From positions 4,588,001 through 4,652,000 of the forward strand of contig NZ_JQNA01000002.1 in assembly GCF_000745015.1 (NCBI RefSeq): a stretch of DNA of 64,000 bases, in the 5' to 3' direction. This document shows positions 53,082 through 63,411 of this stretch, piece by piece. This stretch comes from Burkholderia sp. 9120 (GTDB lineage Bacteria > Pseudomonadota > Gammaproteobacteria > Burkholderiales > Burkholderiaceae). Every line of letters begins with the position of its first letter. Within the stretch, counting starts at the first letter, position 1. The notes under the pieces are model-generated. The model was not told where the DNA came from, made no database searches, and saw nothing but the letters and a program-made list of their open reading frames with translations. The position numbers and the translations under genes are program-made.

Positions 53082-54818
53082 TTGGCTGATCAGCAGATTC
53101 CGGCGCTCGAGCGCCGTCCCTCCTCCACGCTTCCCGCGCAAGCCAGTCCGTGCGACGCGCTGACCATCCGCGCGCAGTCGCTCAGCGCCGGCTCGCCCTG
53201 CCGACGTAAGAAACTCGCGCTGGCCGCGACCATCCTCGGCTCCAGCATGGCGTTCATCGATGGTTCCGTGGTCAACGTCGCGTTACCGTCGATCCAGACC
53301 GAACTGGGCGCGAGCGTGGCGGCGATTCAATGGGTCGTCGATGCGTATCTGCTGTTTCTCGGCGCGCTGGTGCTGGTGGGCGGTTCGCTCGGCGACAAGC
53401 TCGGCCGGCGCACCGTGTTTATCGCCGGCATCGTGCTGTTCACGCTGGCGTCGATCGGTTGCGGCCTCGCGCCTGGCGCCGCCGCGCTGATCGCGGCGCG
53501 CGCCGTGCAAGGCGTCGGCGCGGCGCTGCTGGTGCCGAGCAGCCTGGCGATCATCGGCACGGTGTTCGACGACCGCGAACGCGGTCAGGCGATCGGCACG
53601 TGGGCGGGCGTCGGCGCGATCACGTCGGCGCTTGGACCGGTCTCGGGCGGCTGGCTGGTGGACGCGTTTTCGTGGCGGGCGATCTTTTTTCTCAACGTGC
53701 CGATTGCCTGCGCGACGGTTGCGTTGGCGGTGATCGCCGTGCCGGACAGCCGACTGGACGATGTCGCCGCGGAGGAACCGGCGGGCAGCGGAGCGCGGGT
53801 TCAACCCTCCACGCCAGTGAAACTCGACTGGCTGGGCGCGGCCACCGCGACCGTCGGGCTTGCCGCGCTGACGTATGGCCTGACGCTCGCGTCGGCGCAC
53901 GGTTTCGGCGACCGCTGGGTGCTGGCCGCGATAGTCGGCGGCTTGCTGGTAATGGGCGCATTCATCGCGCTTGAAGCGAGAACGCCGAATCCGATGATGC
54001 CGCTCGACGTGTTCCGTTCACGCGATTTCGTCGGCGCCAACCTTGTCACGCTGCTGGTTTACTTCGGGCTCGGCGGCGCGCTGTTTTTCCTGCCGTTCAC
54101 GCTGATCCGCGCTTATGGCTACAGCGCGACCCAGGCCGGCGCGGCATTGCTGCCGGTGCCGGTGACGATCGGCCTGTTGTCGCGCTTTACCGGCGGTCTG
54201 ACGAGCCGCTATGGCGCGCGCGCCTTGTTGACCGCGGGTCCGGTGATCGCGGCGGCCGGCTTCGCGATGATTGCATTGCCGTGGGTGCGTGGCGAATACT
54301 GGCGTGGGTTTTTCCCCGCGCTGACGGTGCTTGGACTCGGCATGACGATCACCGTCGCACCGTTGACGACGACCGTGATGACCTCGGTCCCGGCGGCACG
54401 CACGGGCGTCGCGTCGGGGATCAACAACGCGGTGGCGCGGGTCGCGAGCTTGCTGGCAATCGCGGTGCTGGGGATCGTGTTCGTCTGGTCGCATGATGCG
54501 GCGCTCGATGCTCGGCTCGACGCGTTGCATGTGCCGCGAGCGGAGCGCGAGGCGGCCAGTCTTGCGCGCAGTGGTGGCGAGGCGGTCGATGGCGGCGATG
54601 AGCCGTCCGGGTCTGTGCCTGCGAAGGGCAACGCTTCTTCGGACTCAGGGCTGCAAGCGTCCGCGCCGGGCGCAGCTACGCAAGCGGCAATTGCTGCTGC
54701 GCAAGCCGACTCGCTAGGCGCCGCATTACGAGCCGTGGCACTGATGTCGGCGTTGTGCGCACTGATCGGCGCGGCACTGGCGGCGACGACCATCCAGCGC
54801 GCGGAGCGCAAGCCATAG
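53082..54818 (+). CDS. MFS transporter, DHA2 family
   Basis: 578 residues, about 14 membrane segments. [20 protein letters not shown] in TM1, [20 protein letters not shown] at loop 2-3 and [20 protein letters not shown] after TM5 are diagnostic. Between the last two helices a ~75-residue loop rich in Ala/Gly/Ser ([20 protein letters not shown]...) is unusual for the family. TTG start at 53082 with GGAG upstream at ~53073; the first ~40 residues are hydrophilic. Exports an unknown drug or metabolite. Confidence 0.9.
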   Translation: MADQQIPALERRPSSTLPAQASPCDALTIRAQSLSAGSPCRRKKLALAATILGSSMAFIDGSVVNVALPSIQTELGASVAAIQWVVDAYLLFLGALVLVGGSLGDKLGRRTVFIAGIVLFTLASIGCGLAPGAAALIAARAVQGVGAALLVPSSLAIIGTVFDDRERGQAIGTWAGVGAITSALGPVSGGWLVDAFSWRAIFFLNVPIACATVALAVIAVPDSRLDDVAAEEPAGSGARVQPSTPVKLDWLGAATATVGLAALTYGLTLASAHGFGDRWVLAAIVGGLLVMGAFIALEARTPNPMMPLDVFRSRDFVGANLVTLLVYFGLGGALFFLPFTLIRAYGYSATQAGAALLPVPVTIGLLSRFTGGLTSRYGARALLTAGPVIAAAGFAMIALPWVRGEYWRGFFPALTVLGLGMTITVAPLTTTVMTSVPAARTGVASGINNAVARVASLLAIAVLGIVFVWSHDAALDARLDALHVPRAEREAASLARSGGEAVDGGDEPSGSVPAKGNASSDSGLQASAPGAATQAAIAAAQADSLGAALRAVALMSALCALIGAALAATTIQRAERKP

Positions 54819-55005
54819 CACGTCCGTGACACTGGCCTCGGCATAGTGCTCGTTGGCCGGCGCAACGCAGCGCCATAGCACTTACCAACCCGCCGCAAGC
54901 TCCCCGCTTCCGACACTTCACAACACCCTGAAACGTCCCCGCCCGCCGATCTCCATACTCACGTCATGGCAGTGCAAACGCCCTCACTCCACCGGGAGCT
55001 TCTCC

Positions 55006-55335
55006 ATGACGATCACCTGCTTCATCCGTTACCAGATCGATCCGTTCCAACGCGACGCTTTCGACGACTACGCGCGCAACTGGGGCCGCATAATTCCGCG
55101 CTGCGGCGGTCATCTGGTCGGCTATTTCCTGCCGCACGAGGGCACCAACGACATCGCGTGGGGCTTGATCGCGTTCGACAGCCTCGCCGCCTACGAGACC
55201 TACCGCGCCAGGCTGCGCACCGATTCCGAAGCGCGCGACAATTTCCAGTTCGCGCAAACCCGGCGCTTCATTCTGCGTGAAGAGCGGACTTTCACCGAAG
55301 TCGTCGACGGCACGTTCGAGGTCGCGCCGCAGTAA
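55006..55335 (+). CDS. NIPSNAP-family protein
   Basis: 109 residues of ferredoxin-like (dimeric alpha/beta) fold: [82 protein letters not shown] proteins have no agreed reaction. The ATG at 55006 has GGGAG at 54994-54998. Separate from its neighbours. Confidence 0.85.
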   Translation: MTITCFIRYQIDPFQRDAFDDYARNWGRIIPRCGGHLVGYFLPHEGTNDIAWGLIAFDSLAAYETYRARLRTDSEARDNFQFAQTRRFILREERTFTEVVDGTFEVAPQ

Positions 55336-55660
55336 AGACGACAACCGGCCAGGCGCGATATGCGGAGACGGCGCGCACCGTCCCGCATATCGCGCGCGCC
55401 CATCTGCGAACCAAAGCCCCCAGACCGCCGACCACCCCAGCGCCGTCCGACAGGCCGGTTTTTTGCTGCCCGTGCTAGCCTGTCGGCTGCCGCTTGTCGC
55501 CCGCCCGGCGTCGAAGCCCGCCCAGCTTGCCCGAGGCGGCCGCCGACCCCGCCGCGAGGAACTTGTATGACCTGAGCCGTGTCGGTTCAAGGTCACGCCG
55601 CCGAACCGGTCCACGCGTCCCGGCCCAGCCGTCCGCACCTGGAACCCCGCCTTACACCCT

Positions 55661-58339
55661 ATGCGCAAATTACTACTCGTCTGGTTGGTCCTCCTTTTCA
55701 CCGTCGGCGCGTCGCCGGCCTTCGCCGCTGCGGCGCAAGCCGCGCCCGCCTCGTCGGCCTCCGGCGCCGGCGTCACGCTGACGCCCGAGCAGGCCCGCCA
55801 GGCGCTCGCCGTCCTCAACGATCCCAAACGCCGCGCGCAGGTTGCCGACACGCTGCAAGCCATCGCCGCCGCCGGCGCGCTCAGCGCACCCCCCGCGGCG
55901 TCCGCCGCATCGGCCGCCTCGGCCCCAGCCGCGGCCAGCGCCGCCGCCCTCGTCCCAGCCGCGTTCCAGTCCAACGGACTCGCGTCGCAACTGGCTCGCC
56001 AGGGCGCGCATTGGGCGATCCATCTCGGCGAATCATTACGCGCGTCAGTGGCTGCGCTGCTCGATACGACGTCGGTGCGCGCATGGTGGAACTGGCAACT
56101 GACCAGCCCGCAAGCGCGCGCCGTGCTGGGTCACGTCGCGTGGTCGCTGCTGGCGGCGCTGGTGCCGGCGCTGGTGATCGAATGGCTCGCGCGACGTCTG
56201 TTGCGCCGCGCTTATAGAGCGCTCGCCGCGCGCCGCGAACTCGGCACGGAAGACGACTCGCCGCAAGCCGGCCTGCCGGTCGACGTGACGCCGCAACCCG
56301 CCGACGCCCCGAACGCCGCGCCGCCGCTGCCGGTCATGCCGGTATCGAACGACGAGGCAACAGCCGGCGCGGCGGCCGCGACGGCAAGCCCCGCCAGCGC
56401 GCCAGCCGCCAAAGGCAAGCTCGACGAAGCGCAAGGCAAACAACGCGCCGCGCATCACTGGACCTTGCTGCAGCGTCTGCCGCGCGGACTGTTGACGCTG
56501 GTGCTGCGCTTCATCCCGCTCGCGGTGTTCGTCGGCGCGGCCAGCGGACTGATGTCGATCGTCACCGACGACGGCACGCCGCAAGACCGCGCGCTCGATT
56601 CGCTGATCGACCTCTACGTACTCAGCCGCGTGATCGTGATCGTCAGCGGCTTTTTCCTGCAGCCGGGCGCGCCGCGTCTGCGTCTGTTGCGCATGAGCGA
56701 TGCGTGGGCCGCGTTCATGCAGCACTGGATCGTCCGGATCGTCAGCGTGGTGGCCGCCGGTTCGGCGATCGCGGAGATCGCACAGTCGCTCGGCCTGAAC
56801 GACGCGGCGCATCTCGCGCTGATGAAGGTGGTCGCGCTCGCCGGCCACGTGATGATCTCGATCCTGATCCTGCAATGCGCGACGCCGGTCGGCGAACTGA
56901 TCCGCAAGCGCTTTGCCGCGCGCGAATCGCTCGCGATGTTCGGCAACGCGCTGGCGGACCTGTGGGCGTGGCTCTCCGTGTTCGTCGTGATGGCGCTGTG
57001 GTTCATCTGGGCGCTCGACGTGCGCAACGGCTATCACGAGTTGCTGCATCTCGGCGGTATTTCGCTGGCGGTGCTGGTCGGCGCGCGGGTGGCGTCGATC
57101 GTGATCTTCGGCGCGTTGGCGCGGCTCTTCAACGTGCAGGACGACGCCGACAAATCGCTCGTGCATCGGCACGCTTACCGCTATTACCCGCTGCTGCGGC
57201 GCGTGGTGTCGTGGATCATCGGCGTGGTCACCGCGCTGGCGCTGCTGCAGGTGTGGGGCGTCGACGTGATCGATCTGTTCCGCGCCGGCTCGATCGGCCA
57301 CCGGCTGGCGTCGGCGCTGGTCACGATCGGCGTCGCGGCGGTCGTCGCGCTGCTGGTGTGGGAAGGCGTCAACGTGTCGGTCGAACAGCGGCTGGAGCGC
57401 TGGACCACCAGCGGCGACCTGGTGCGCGCCGCGCGCCTGCGCACCTTGCTGCCGATGCTGCGTAGCGCGCTGTTCTGCGTGATCGCGCTGGTGGTGGTGC
57501 TCACCGGCCTCAGCGAACTCGGCGTGAACATCGGGCCGTTGCTCGCGGGCGCCAGCATCTTCGGCGTGGCGCTCGGCTTCGGCTCGCAGAAGCTGGTGCA
57601 GGATTTCATCACCGGCATTTTTCTGTTGATGGAAAACGCAATGCAGGTCGGCGACTGGGTCACGCTCGCGGGCGTGTCCGGCACCGTCGAATATCTGTCG
57701 ATCCGCACCGTGCGGCTGCGCGGCGGCGACGGCTCGCTGTACACCGTGCCGTTCAGTTCGGTGTCGACGGTGAACAACACCAACCGCGGGCTCGGCAACG
57801 CGGCGGTGAAGGTCAATATCGTGTTCGGCGAGGACGTGGATCTGGCGATCGACACGCTCAAGGCAATCGGCGCCGCGCTGCGTGAAGACGAGAAATTCAA
57901 GGACGGTATTCTGTCCGACTTCAGCTTCTGGGGCGTCGATGGCCTGGATGGGTCGGCGGTCACGCTGGCCGGCCAGATCCAGTGCCGCGACAGCGCGCGC
58001 TGGGGCGTGCAGCGCGAATTCAACCGGCGCATTCTGAACCGCTTCAGCGAACTGGGTATCGCGATCGCGAATCCGCAGCGGCATCTGCTGACGTGGGACC
58101 CGGAGAGCGTGCCCGCGCAGGTTGAAGCGGGCGATGCAGCGAAGACGGCGCGGCAGGATGAGCCGCCTTCAAACCCGCCGTCCGCTGCGGAAGCCGCTGA
58201 AGCCGCGAGGGCCTCCGATGCTGATGCCACGACGCGCAAAGGCGATGCGCCCGTGGACGATCAGTTGCCCGTCGACCCTAAGCCGGCCGGCGGTCCAGGA
58301 ACGCCAGCAAATCCTGGTTCAACCTCTCCGCATGCGTGA
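55661..58339 (+). CDS. Large mechanosensitive channel, MscS family (YbiO-like)
   Basis: 892 residues. Signal peptide (MRKLLLVWLVLLFTVGASPA), an Ala-rich periplasmic N-terminal region, then about eight to ten membrane helices, and at ~620-780 the MscS core: pore helix GPLLAGASIFGVALGFGSQK, beta domain VGDWVTLAGVSGTVEYLSIR and TVPFSSVSTVNNTNRG. The C-terminal ~110 residues are acidic/Pro-rich and low-complexity. Opens upon membrane tension during hypo-osmotic shock. The stop lies inside the 3' end of the convergent hydrolase gene (62-bp overlap). Confidence 0.9.
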   Translation: MRKLLLVWLVLLFTVGASPAFAAAAQAAPASSASGAGVTLTPEQARQALAVLNDPKRRAQVADTLQAIAAAGALSAPPAASAASAASAPAAASAAALVPAAFQSNGLASQLARQGAHWAIHLGESLRASVAALLDTTSVRAWWNWQLTSPQARAVLGHVAWSLLAALVPALVIEWLARRLLRRAYRALAARRELGTEDDSPQAGLPVDVTPQPADAPNAAPPLPVMPVSNDEATAGAAAATASPASAPAAKGKLDEAQGKQRAAHHWTLLQRLPRGLLTLVLRFIPLAVFVGAASGLMSIVTDDGTPQDRALDSLIDLYVLSRVIVIVSGFFLQPGAPRLRLLRMSDAWAAFMQHWIVRIVSVVAAGSAIAEIAQSLGLNDAAHLALMKVVALAGHVMISILILQCATPVGELIRKRFAARESLAMFGNALADLWAWLSVFVVMALWFIWALDVRNGYHELLHLGGISLAVLVGARVASIVIFGALARLFNVQDDADKSLVHRHAYRYYPLLRRVVSWIIGVVTALALLQVWGVDVIDLFRAGSIGHRLASALVTIGVAAVVALLVWEGVNVSVEQRLERWTTSGDLVRAARLRTLLPMLRSALFCVIALVVVLTGLSELGVNIGPLLAGASIFGVALGFGSQKLVQDFITGIFLLMENAMQVGDWVTLAGVSGTVEYLSIRTVRLRGGDGSLYTVPFSSVSTVNNTNRGLGNAAVKVNIVFGEDVDLAIDTLKAIGAALREDEKFKDGILSDFSFWGVDGLDGSAVTLAGQIQCRDSARWGVQREFNRRILNRFSELGIAIANPQRHLLTWDPESVPAQVEAGDAAKTARQDEPPSNPPSAAEAAEAARASDADATTRKGDAPVDDQLPVDPKPAGGPGTPANPGSTSPHA

Positions 58340-59129
58340 AGTAAAGACCGTGGGCGGCGTCCTCATAGACGTAGAGTGACGCGCCGGGGATCAGCCGCGC
58401 CGTGGGCCGCCCGGTCAGTTCGAGCGGCGCCGACACATCGCGCTCGCCATGCACCACCAGCGACGGCACGTCGACCCGCTTCAACTCCTCGCGGAAATCG
58501 GTAATGGTCTGCAAGTGCGCGAGTTCCAGCACGGCCTGATGCGAGGTCTGCAGCATCATCCGGATCGTCCAGTCGCACGGCGCGCGCGACACGCCTGCGC
58601 CGAAGTACGGCGCCGCATTCGCTTCGATCCAGTCGGGAAACGAGCGACGTAGCGCGGCGCGGCCCTGTTCGAACAACACGCCGTCGATACCGTTCGGGTT
58701 GTCGGCGGTTTTCAGCAGATACGGCGTGGCCGCGGGCGCCACGAACGCGATCCGGGCAATCCGCGACGAGCCGTGCCGGGTCAGATAACGCACCGCTTCG
58801 CCGCTGGCGATCGAATGCGTAACCAGCGTCACGTCATGCAGATCGAGCGTGCTCAACACGCTGTTCAGATCGTCGGCCAGCGTATCGAAGTCGTAGCCGC
58901 GGCCCGGGTCGCTCGAACGGCCATGGCCGCGCCGGTCGTACGCGATGCAGCGGCAGTTCAGCCGCGCCAGCGGTTCCATCTGATACGCCCACATGTCCGA
59001 ATTCAGCGTCCAGCCTGACAGAAACACGATCGGCGTGCCTTGGCCCCAGTCGCGGTAGAACAGACGCGTGTTGTCGGCCGCGCGGATGGTGTTGGGTTCG
59101 TCGGCGAGATGCGGGGCGGTGGCATTCAT
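58278..59129 (-). CDS. Alpha/beta hydrolase
   Basis: 283 residues. TRLFYRDWGQGTPIVFLSGW (oxyanion-hole region), YDRRGHGRSSDPGRGYDFDT, nucleophile elbow LVTHSIASGEAVRYL, LVVHGERDVSAPLE (Asp) and YEDAAHGLYFTH (His) give a plausible Ser-Asp-His triad. The elbow is T-H-S-I-A rather than the usual G-x-S-x-G of haloperoxidase-like enzymes, an odd change at both glycines. ATG 59129 starts the conserved part; the frame is open far upstream without homology. Overlaps the MscS gene end. Confidence 0.85.
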   Translation of the reverse strand: MNATAPHLADEPNTIRAADNTRLFYRDWGQGTPIVFLSGWTLNSDMWAYQMEPLARLNCRCIAYDRRGHGRSSDPGRGYDFDTLADDLNSVLSTLDLHDVTLVTHSIASGEAVRYLTRHGSSRIARIAFVAPAATPYLLKTADNPNGIDGVLFEQGRAALRRSFPDWIEANAAPYFGAGVSRAPCDWTIRMMLQTSHQAVLELAHLQTITDFREELKRVDVPSLVVHGERDVSAPLELTGRPTARLIPGASLYVYEDAAHGLYFTHAERLNQDLLAFLDRRPA

Positions 59130-59275
59130 GGCGGCCTCTGGGTCCGTAGGTGGAATTCGTGATGCGATGGCGTCACTGTGCCGGGCGGCCGTACGCGGGT
59201 CGATTACGTGGGAGGTAAAGAAATCGGCTTCGGAATGAGTTGGCGAGACGGCTCCGGTGTTATCGCGTCGCGGGC

Positions 59276-61561
59276 TCAATCCACCTGCCACCAGCGCGGC
59301 AGTAAGCGCCGCACCTCCGCTCGCCGGTAGCGGTCGTCGATCAGATGCACCACGCCCTGATCCTGCTCCGTGCGAATCACGCGCCCCGCCGCCTGCACCA
59401 CCTTCTGCAAGCCCGGATACAGATACATGTAGTCGTAGCCGCTGCCGAACTTCGCGTCCATCGTGCGGCGCATCTGCTCGTTGACGTCGTTGATTTGCGG
59501 CAAGCCGAGCGTCGCGATAAACGCGCCGATCAACTGCTGGCCGACCAGATCGACACCTTCGGAAAACGCGCCGCCCAGCACCGCGAAGCCGACGCCCTGG
59601 TGATGCGTGCGAAAGCGCGCGAGGAACGCGTCGCGCGCGGCTTCGTCCATGCCGGGTTCCTGAGCCCAGACCGGCACGTCGGGATGCCGTTCGCGCATCA
59701 GCTCGACCACACGTTGCAGACAGTCGAAGCTGCTCAGAAAACCCAGATAATTGCCCGGCTGCGCCGCGTATTGCCGCGCGATCAGATCGACGATCGGCAT
59801 CAGCGAACGCTCGCGGTCGCGCCAGCGGGTCGACACGTTGCCGGCCACGCGCACCTGCAATTGCTCCGCGCGAAACGGTCCCTCGACATCGAGCCATGAC
59901 GTCGACTCGGGCAAGCCCAGCGTATCGCGATAGAAGTGATACGGATTCAGCGTGCCGGAGAACATCACGGTCGTGCGTGCGGCGGCGTAGCGCGGCGCAA
60001 GAAACGGCGCGGGAATCACGTTGCGCACGCACAGCGTGGCGGCGGTTTTATCGCGCGGTGCGAAACGATCGGCGCTGAGCGTGATGTCGAAAATCGAATG
60101 CTCGCCGAACTGCTCGGCCAGCGCGACGAAATGCATGGCGTCGAAGAAAAACCGCAGCGAGGCTTCGTCGATGGAAAGCGGCGCATCGGCGAGTTGATCG
60201 GTCACTTCGCCGATCAGCTTTTGCGCGGCGAACAGCAGTTTGCTGGGGACGTCGTCGTACACCTGGTACGTTTCGCTCTGCGCACGTTTGAGCGCGTTCC
60301 ACTCGCGCTGCAAGCGCTCGAGCGGTTTGCGCAACGTGGCCGGCGCGGTTTTGCGTGCAAGCCGCAGCGCCGCCTGATCGAGCGACGCGCTGTACATGCG
60401 GCGCGCGCGGTCGAGCAGATTATGGGCCTCGTCCACCAGCACGCCGACGCGCCACTGATTGATCTGCGTGAGCGCGTACAGCATCGCGCTGCTGTCGTAG
60501 TAGTAGTTGTAGTCGCCGACCACCACGTCAGCCCAGCGCGCCAGCTCCTGCGCCAGATAGTACGGACAGACCTCGTGCGCGAGCGCGACGTCACGCACCG
60601 TCGCGCGATCGAGCTTCGGGCCGGCCAGCGCCGCGCTGCGCGCCGCGTCGAGCCGGTCGTAGAAGTCGAGCGCGAGTGGGCACGACTCGCCGTTGCAGGC
60701 TTTGTCGGGATGCTCGCAGGCTTTGTCGCGCGCGACCAGTTCGAGGGTTCGCAAGGGCAGCGCTGAACTGGCCGAGCCGGCCGCCGCAGCGCTGCGGTGA
60801 AGCGTGTCGATTGCATCGAGCGCGAGCGCGCGGCCCGGCGTCTTCGCGGTAAGGAAAAAGATGCGCTCGATCTGATCCGCCGCGCACGCCTTCAGCAGCG
60901 GAAAAATGGTCGCAAGCGTCTTGCCGATGCCGGTGGGCGCTTGCGCCATCAACGGCTTGGCGTCGCGCGCCGCGCGATAGACCGACACCGCCAGCTCGCG
61001 CTGCCCGCTGCGAAATTGCCCGTGCGGAAACTGCAGCGCGTCGAGCGCGGCATTGCGCGCGGCGCGATGCGCTTCTTCCTGCACGGCCCAATCGAGAAAG
61101 CGCTCGCATTGTTCGACGAAGAAAATCTCCAGATCGCGCGCGGTATGAAACTCCTCCAGCACCGTCTCTTTCTGGGTGCCGATGTCGAAGTACACCAGCG
61201 CAACCGTCAACCCGGCAAGCCCGCGCGTGCGACACAGCAGATGCCCATAAACGCGCGCCTGCGCCCAGTGCAGCGTGCGGTGATTGTCGGGCATGCGCGT
61301 GAGGTCGCCGCGATACGTCTTGATCTCTTCGAGCCGGTTCGCCAGCCGATAGAAACCGTCGGCACGGCCGCGCACGGTCAGGCCGCGATGCGTGCCGGTC
61401 AGCGTGATTTCGGTTTCGTAGCCGCTCGCGCGACGGCCGGCCACCGCGACGTGGCCCGCCATACCTTCGAGCGATGTCGGCGCGGGCGTGAAGCGCAGAT
61501 CCAGATCGCCGCGCTTCGCGGTGAATTCACACATGGCCCGCACGGCGACGACGTAGGTCAT
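59276..61561 (-). CDS. DinG/XPD-like Fe-S helicase with N-terminal nuclease-like region
   Basis: 761 residues. The first ~190 residues contain RGRADGFYRLANRLEEIKTYRG, a D...ExK pattern as in PD-(D/E)XK (RecB/Cas4-like) folds. The helicase has Walker A APTGIGKTLATIFPLL (~205), four Cys for an Fe-S cluster (AREHPDKACNGESCPLAL region and EVCPYYLAQ), DEAH box VLVDEAHNLLDRARR, and motif VI QAAGRVIRTEQDQGVVHLID. It unwinds DNA 5'-3'. The ATG overlaps the stop of a FAN1-like nuclease by 4 nt, and both lie behind a LexA box, suggesting inducible repair of blocked or crosslinked DNA. Confidence 0.88.
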   Translation of the reverse strand: MTYVVAVRAMCEFTAKRGDLDLRFTPAPTSLEGMAGHVAVAGRRASGYETEITLTGTHRGLTVRGRADGFYRLANRLEEIKTYRGDLTRMPDNHRTLHWAQARVYGHLLCRTRGLAGLTVALVYFDIGTQKETVLEEFHTARDLEIFFVEQCERFLDWAVQEEAHRAARNAALDALQFPHGQFRSGQRELAVSVYRAARDAKPLMAQAPTGIGKTLATIFPLLKACAADQIERIFFLTAKTPGRALALDAIDTLHRSAAAAGSASSALPLRTLELVARDKACEHPDKACNGESCPLALDFYDRLDAARSAALAGPKLDRATVRDVALAHEVCPYYLAQELARWADVVVGDYNYYYDSSAMLYALTQINQWRVGVLVDEAHNLLDRARRMYSASLDQAALRLARKTAPATLRKPLERLQREWNALKRAQSETYQVYDDVPSKLLFAAQKLIGEVTDQLADAPLSIDEASLRFFFDAMHFVALAEQFGEHSIFDITLSADRFAPRDKTAATLCVRNVIPAPFLAPRYAAARTTVMFSGTLNPYHFYRDTLGLPESTSWLDVEGPFRAEQLQVRVAGNVSTRWRDRERSLMPIVDLIARQYAAQPGNYLGFLSSFDCLQRVVELMRERHPDVPVWAQEPGMDEAARDAFLARFRTHHQGVGFAVLGGAFSEGVDLVGQQLIGAFIATLGLPQINDVNEQMRRTMDAKFGSGYDYMYLYPGLQKVVQAAGRVIRTEQDQGVVHLIDDRYRRAEVRRLLPRWWQVD

Positions 61562-63339
61562 GGGGGCGACTCGGTAGCGTGGATGCTGAGGGCGGCGGCG
61601 GTGGCGTCATCCCCCACCCAGCGCACGTCGACCACGCGCACCGGCATGCCGTGCTCCACGCAGTACGCGAGCCAGCGAATCTGGTTGTCTTGCAAACGGT
61701 CGCCCGGTCCTTTCACTTCGATCAACTCATAGCGACGTTCGGCTGGCCAGAAACGGATCAGATCCGGCAACCCCGAGCGATTGCTTCGAATATCGTGCAA
61801 CAAGCGCTCGAACCACAGCTTCAGATGCGCGGCCGGCAGACAGTCGAGTGCGAGCGCAACCAGTTCCGGCGTCAGCATTCCCCAGAACACGAACGGCGAT
61901 TGCAAACCCGCCTTGCTCTGCAGATGCCGCAAAATCGTCTCGCGATAAGCGTCGCTGTCGAGTTGCGCGAGACACGCCGCGAATTGCGCCGCGCGACGCG
62001 CCTGAAAATCCGGCGCATGCAGATCGGCCGGACCGCGCTGGAACGGATGAAAAAACGCGCCGGGCAACGCGGCGAATACCGGTTCCCAACACAGCAAGCC
62101 GAATAGCGAATTGATCAGCGCGTTCTCGACGTAATGCACCGGCGCGGTTTCGCAGGTGAGATGGTCGCGCGTGACGTATTCGACCGGTAGCGCATCTTCA
62201 GGTTTAGGCAACACCAGCGTGCTGCGCTCCACCGGACGCGCCGCCGCCACGCGAACCATCGGCTCGCCGAGCTTGCGCCGCAGACGCGGCATCATCCGCG
62301 CGACACGCTGCGCTTCTTCTTCGCTTTCCGGCGCGGCGCAGGCCTCGCCGGCCAGCGCGAACGCTTCGCCGAAACGCTCACTGCGTTCAAGCACGCGCAC
62401 GCGCCGATGACGCGCGCCGGGCCATGCGCAAGCCGCGTAAACGGCGAGCGCGGCGGCCCAGTTCTGCCGGCGTTCGCAATGCTGTCCGATCCGGAACAGC
62501 AGTTTCGCGCGACGCGTTTCGAGCCACGCGTTCGACGTTGCAATCTCGCGGATGGTAGCGATCAGCGTGTCGATTGCCGCCGGCTCCGCGTCGTCGTCCG
62601 GCAGCCAGTCCAGCGCTTCACGGCACGCATGCAGCGCGAGATAGACATCGACGTCGGCCCGCTGCTGGAATGCGCGCGACGACGGCGCGAACGGCACCGT
62701 TTCATACTGGAACACGCCGAGATCGGCGAGCACGAACTCCGACCAGTCCTGCTGCAAATTGCCGAAGAACATCAGCCGCAGACGCTCGCAGAGCGGCGCG
62801 ATCGCGACGTGGAGAATGCGATCGGACGTGGCGCTGTGCCACGAGGAAAGGGGACGTTCGGTCGGGTTTTCAGCGTCGCCTTCAAGGCCGCTACCGCCCT
62901 CACCCTCATAAAACGGCCGCAACGTTTCCAGCAAATCGGCCTTACGCAACGCCCTCGCGCCAGGAATCAGCGCAATCGCCTCCGCAAAAATCTCCAGCAA
63001 CGCCGGCCGCGTAGTCAGCGCGAACAGGTTCTCAAGCGTGAGACCGGGTTCGGTATCGATCCAGCCGAGCGCCGTCATCGGCGCGGCCGCGAGCAACGGG
63101 CAGCCGACCTCGTCGTAAGTGAGCCGGCTCGCGCGGAACAGCGTGCCCTGGCGCATCAGCATGCGCACCAGCAGCGCGCGCGACGCCTGCGGCAAGCCCG
63201 CGAAAGCGCGCAGAAACGCCTGTTCCTCGGTGTCGAGCAGGTCGTCGTAGCGCTCGGCCAGCCACGCCAGCGCACGCTCGAAGTTCAGCAGATAGTAAGG
63301 GACGTCAGACCGCAGATCTGACCGGGCGCCGGTTGCCAA
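61558..63339 (-). CDS. FAN1-like structure-specific nuclease (VRR-NUC domain)
   Basis: 593 residues, close to bacterial FAN1 size. The C-terminal VRR-NUC domain holds the catalytic PD-ExK set: GLPDLIRFW (~525) and YELIEVKGPGDRLQ (Glu ~541, Lys ~543), with QDNQIRWLAYC after it. The N-terminal half is helical (AFLRAFAGLPQASRALLVRM) as in the FAN1 SAP/TPR region. FAN1 cuts flaps and unhooks interstrand crosslinks. TTG start at 63339 is inferred, with GAAAG before it. First gene of an operon with the helicase, behind a LexA box. Confidence 0.88.
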   Translation of the reverse strand: MATGARSDLRSDVPYYLLNFERALAWLAERYDDLLDTEEQAFLRAFAGLPQASRALLVRMLMRQGTLFRASRLTYDEVGCPLLAAAPMTALGWIDTEPGLTLENLFALTTRPALLEIFAEAIALIPGARALRKADLLETLRPFYEGEGGSGLEGDAENPTERPLSSWHSATSDRILHVAIAPLCERLRLMFFGNLQQDWSEFVLADLGVFQYETVPFAPSSRAFQQRADVDVYLALHACREALDWLPDDDAEPAAIDTLIATIREIATSNAWLETRRAKLLFRIGQHCERRQNWAAALAVYAACAWPGARHRRVRVLERSERFGEAFALAGEACAAPESEEEAQRVARMMPRLRRKLGEPMVRVAAARPVERSTLVLPKPEDALPVEYVTRDHLTCETAPVHYVENALINSLFGLLCWEPVFAALPGAFFHPFQRGPADLHAPDFQARRAAQFAACLAQLDSDAYRETILRHLQSKAGLQSPFVFWGMLTPELVALALDCLPAAHLKLWFERLLHDIRSNRSGLPDLIRFWPAERRYELIEVKGPGDRLQDNQIRWLAYCVEHGMPVRVVDVRWVGDDATAAALSIHATESPP

Positions 63340-63355
63340 GGTGCTTTCACGATAC

Positions 63356-63371
63356 CTGTATGTTTATACAG
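63356..63371. promoter_or_regulatory. LexA (SOS) box before the FAN1-helicase operon
   Basis: CTGT (63356-63359), eight bases ATGTTTAT, ACAG (63368-63371): an exact match to the CTGT-N8-ACAG LexA consensus with an AT-rich core. It ends 17 bp upstream of the FAN1 start, where LexA would block transcription. Confidence 0.85.
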
Positions 63372-63411
63372 TGATCATAGCAAAGTCCACGGCGGTTTCA
63401 CTACCTGCGTG

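Noticed and set aside
56045..58084. 679-codon minus-strand frame
   Set aside because: Antisense shadow of the MscS gene without any recognisable motif.
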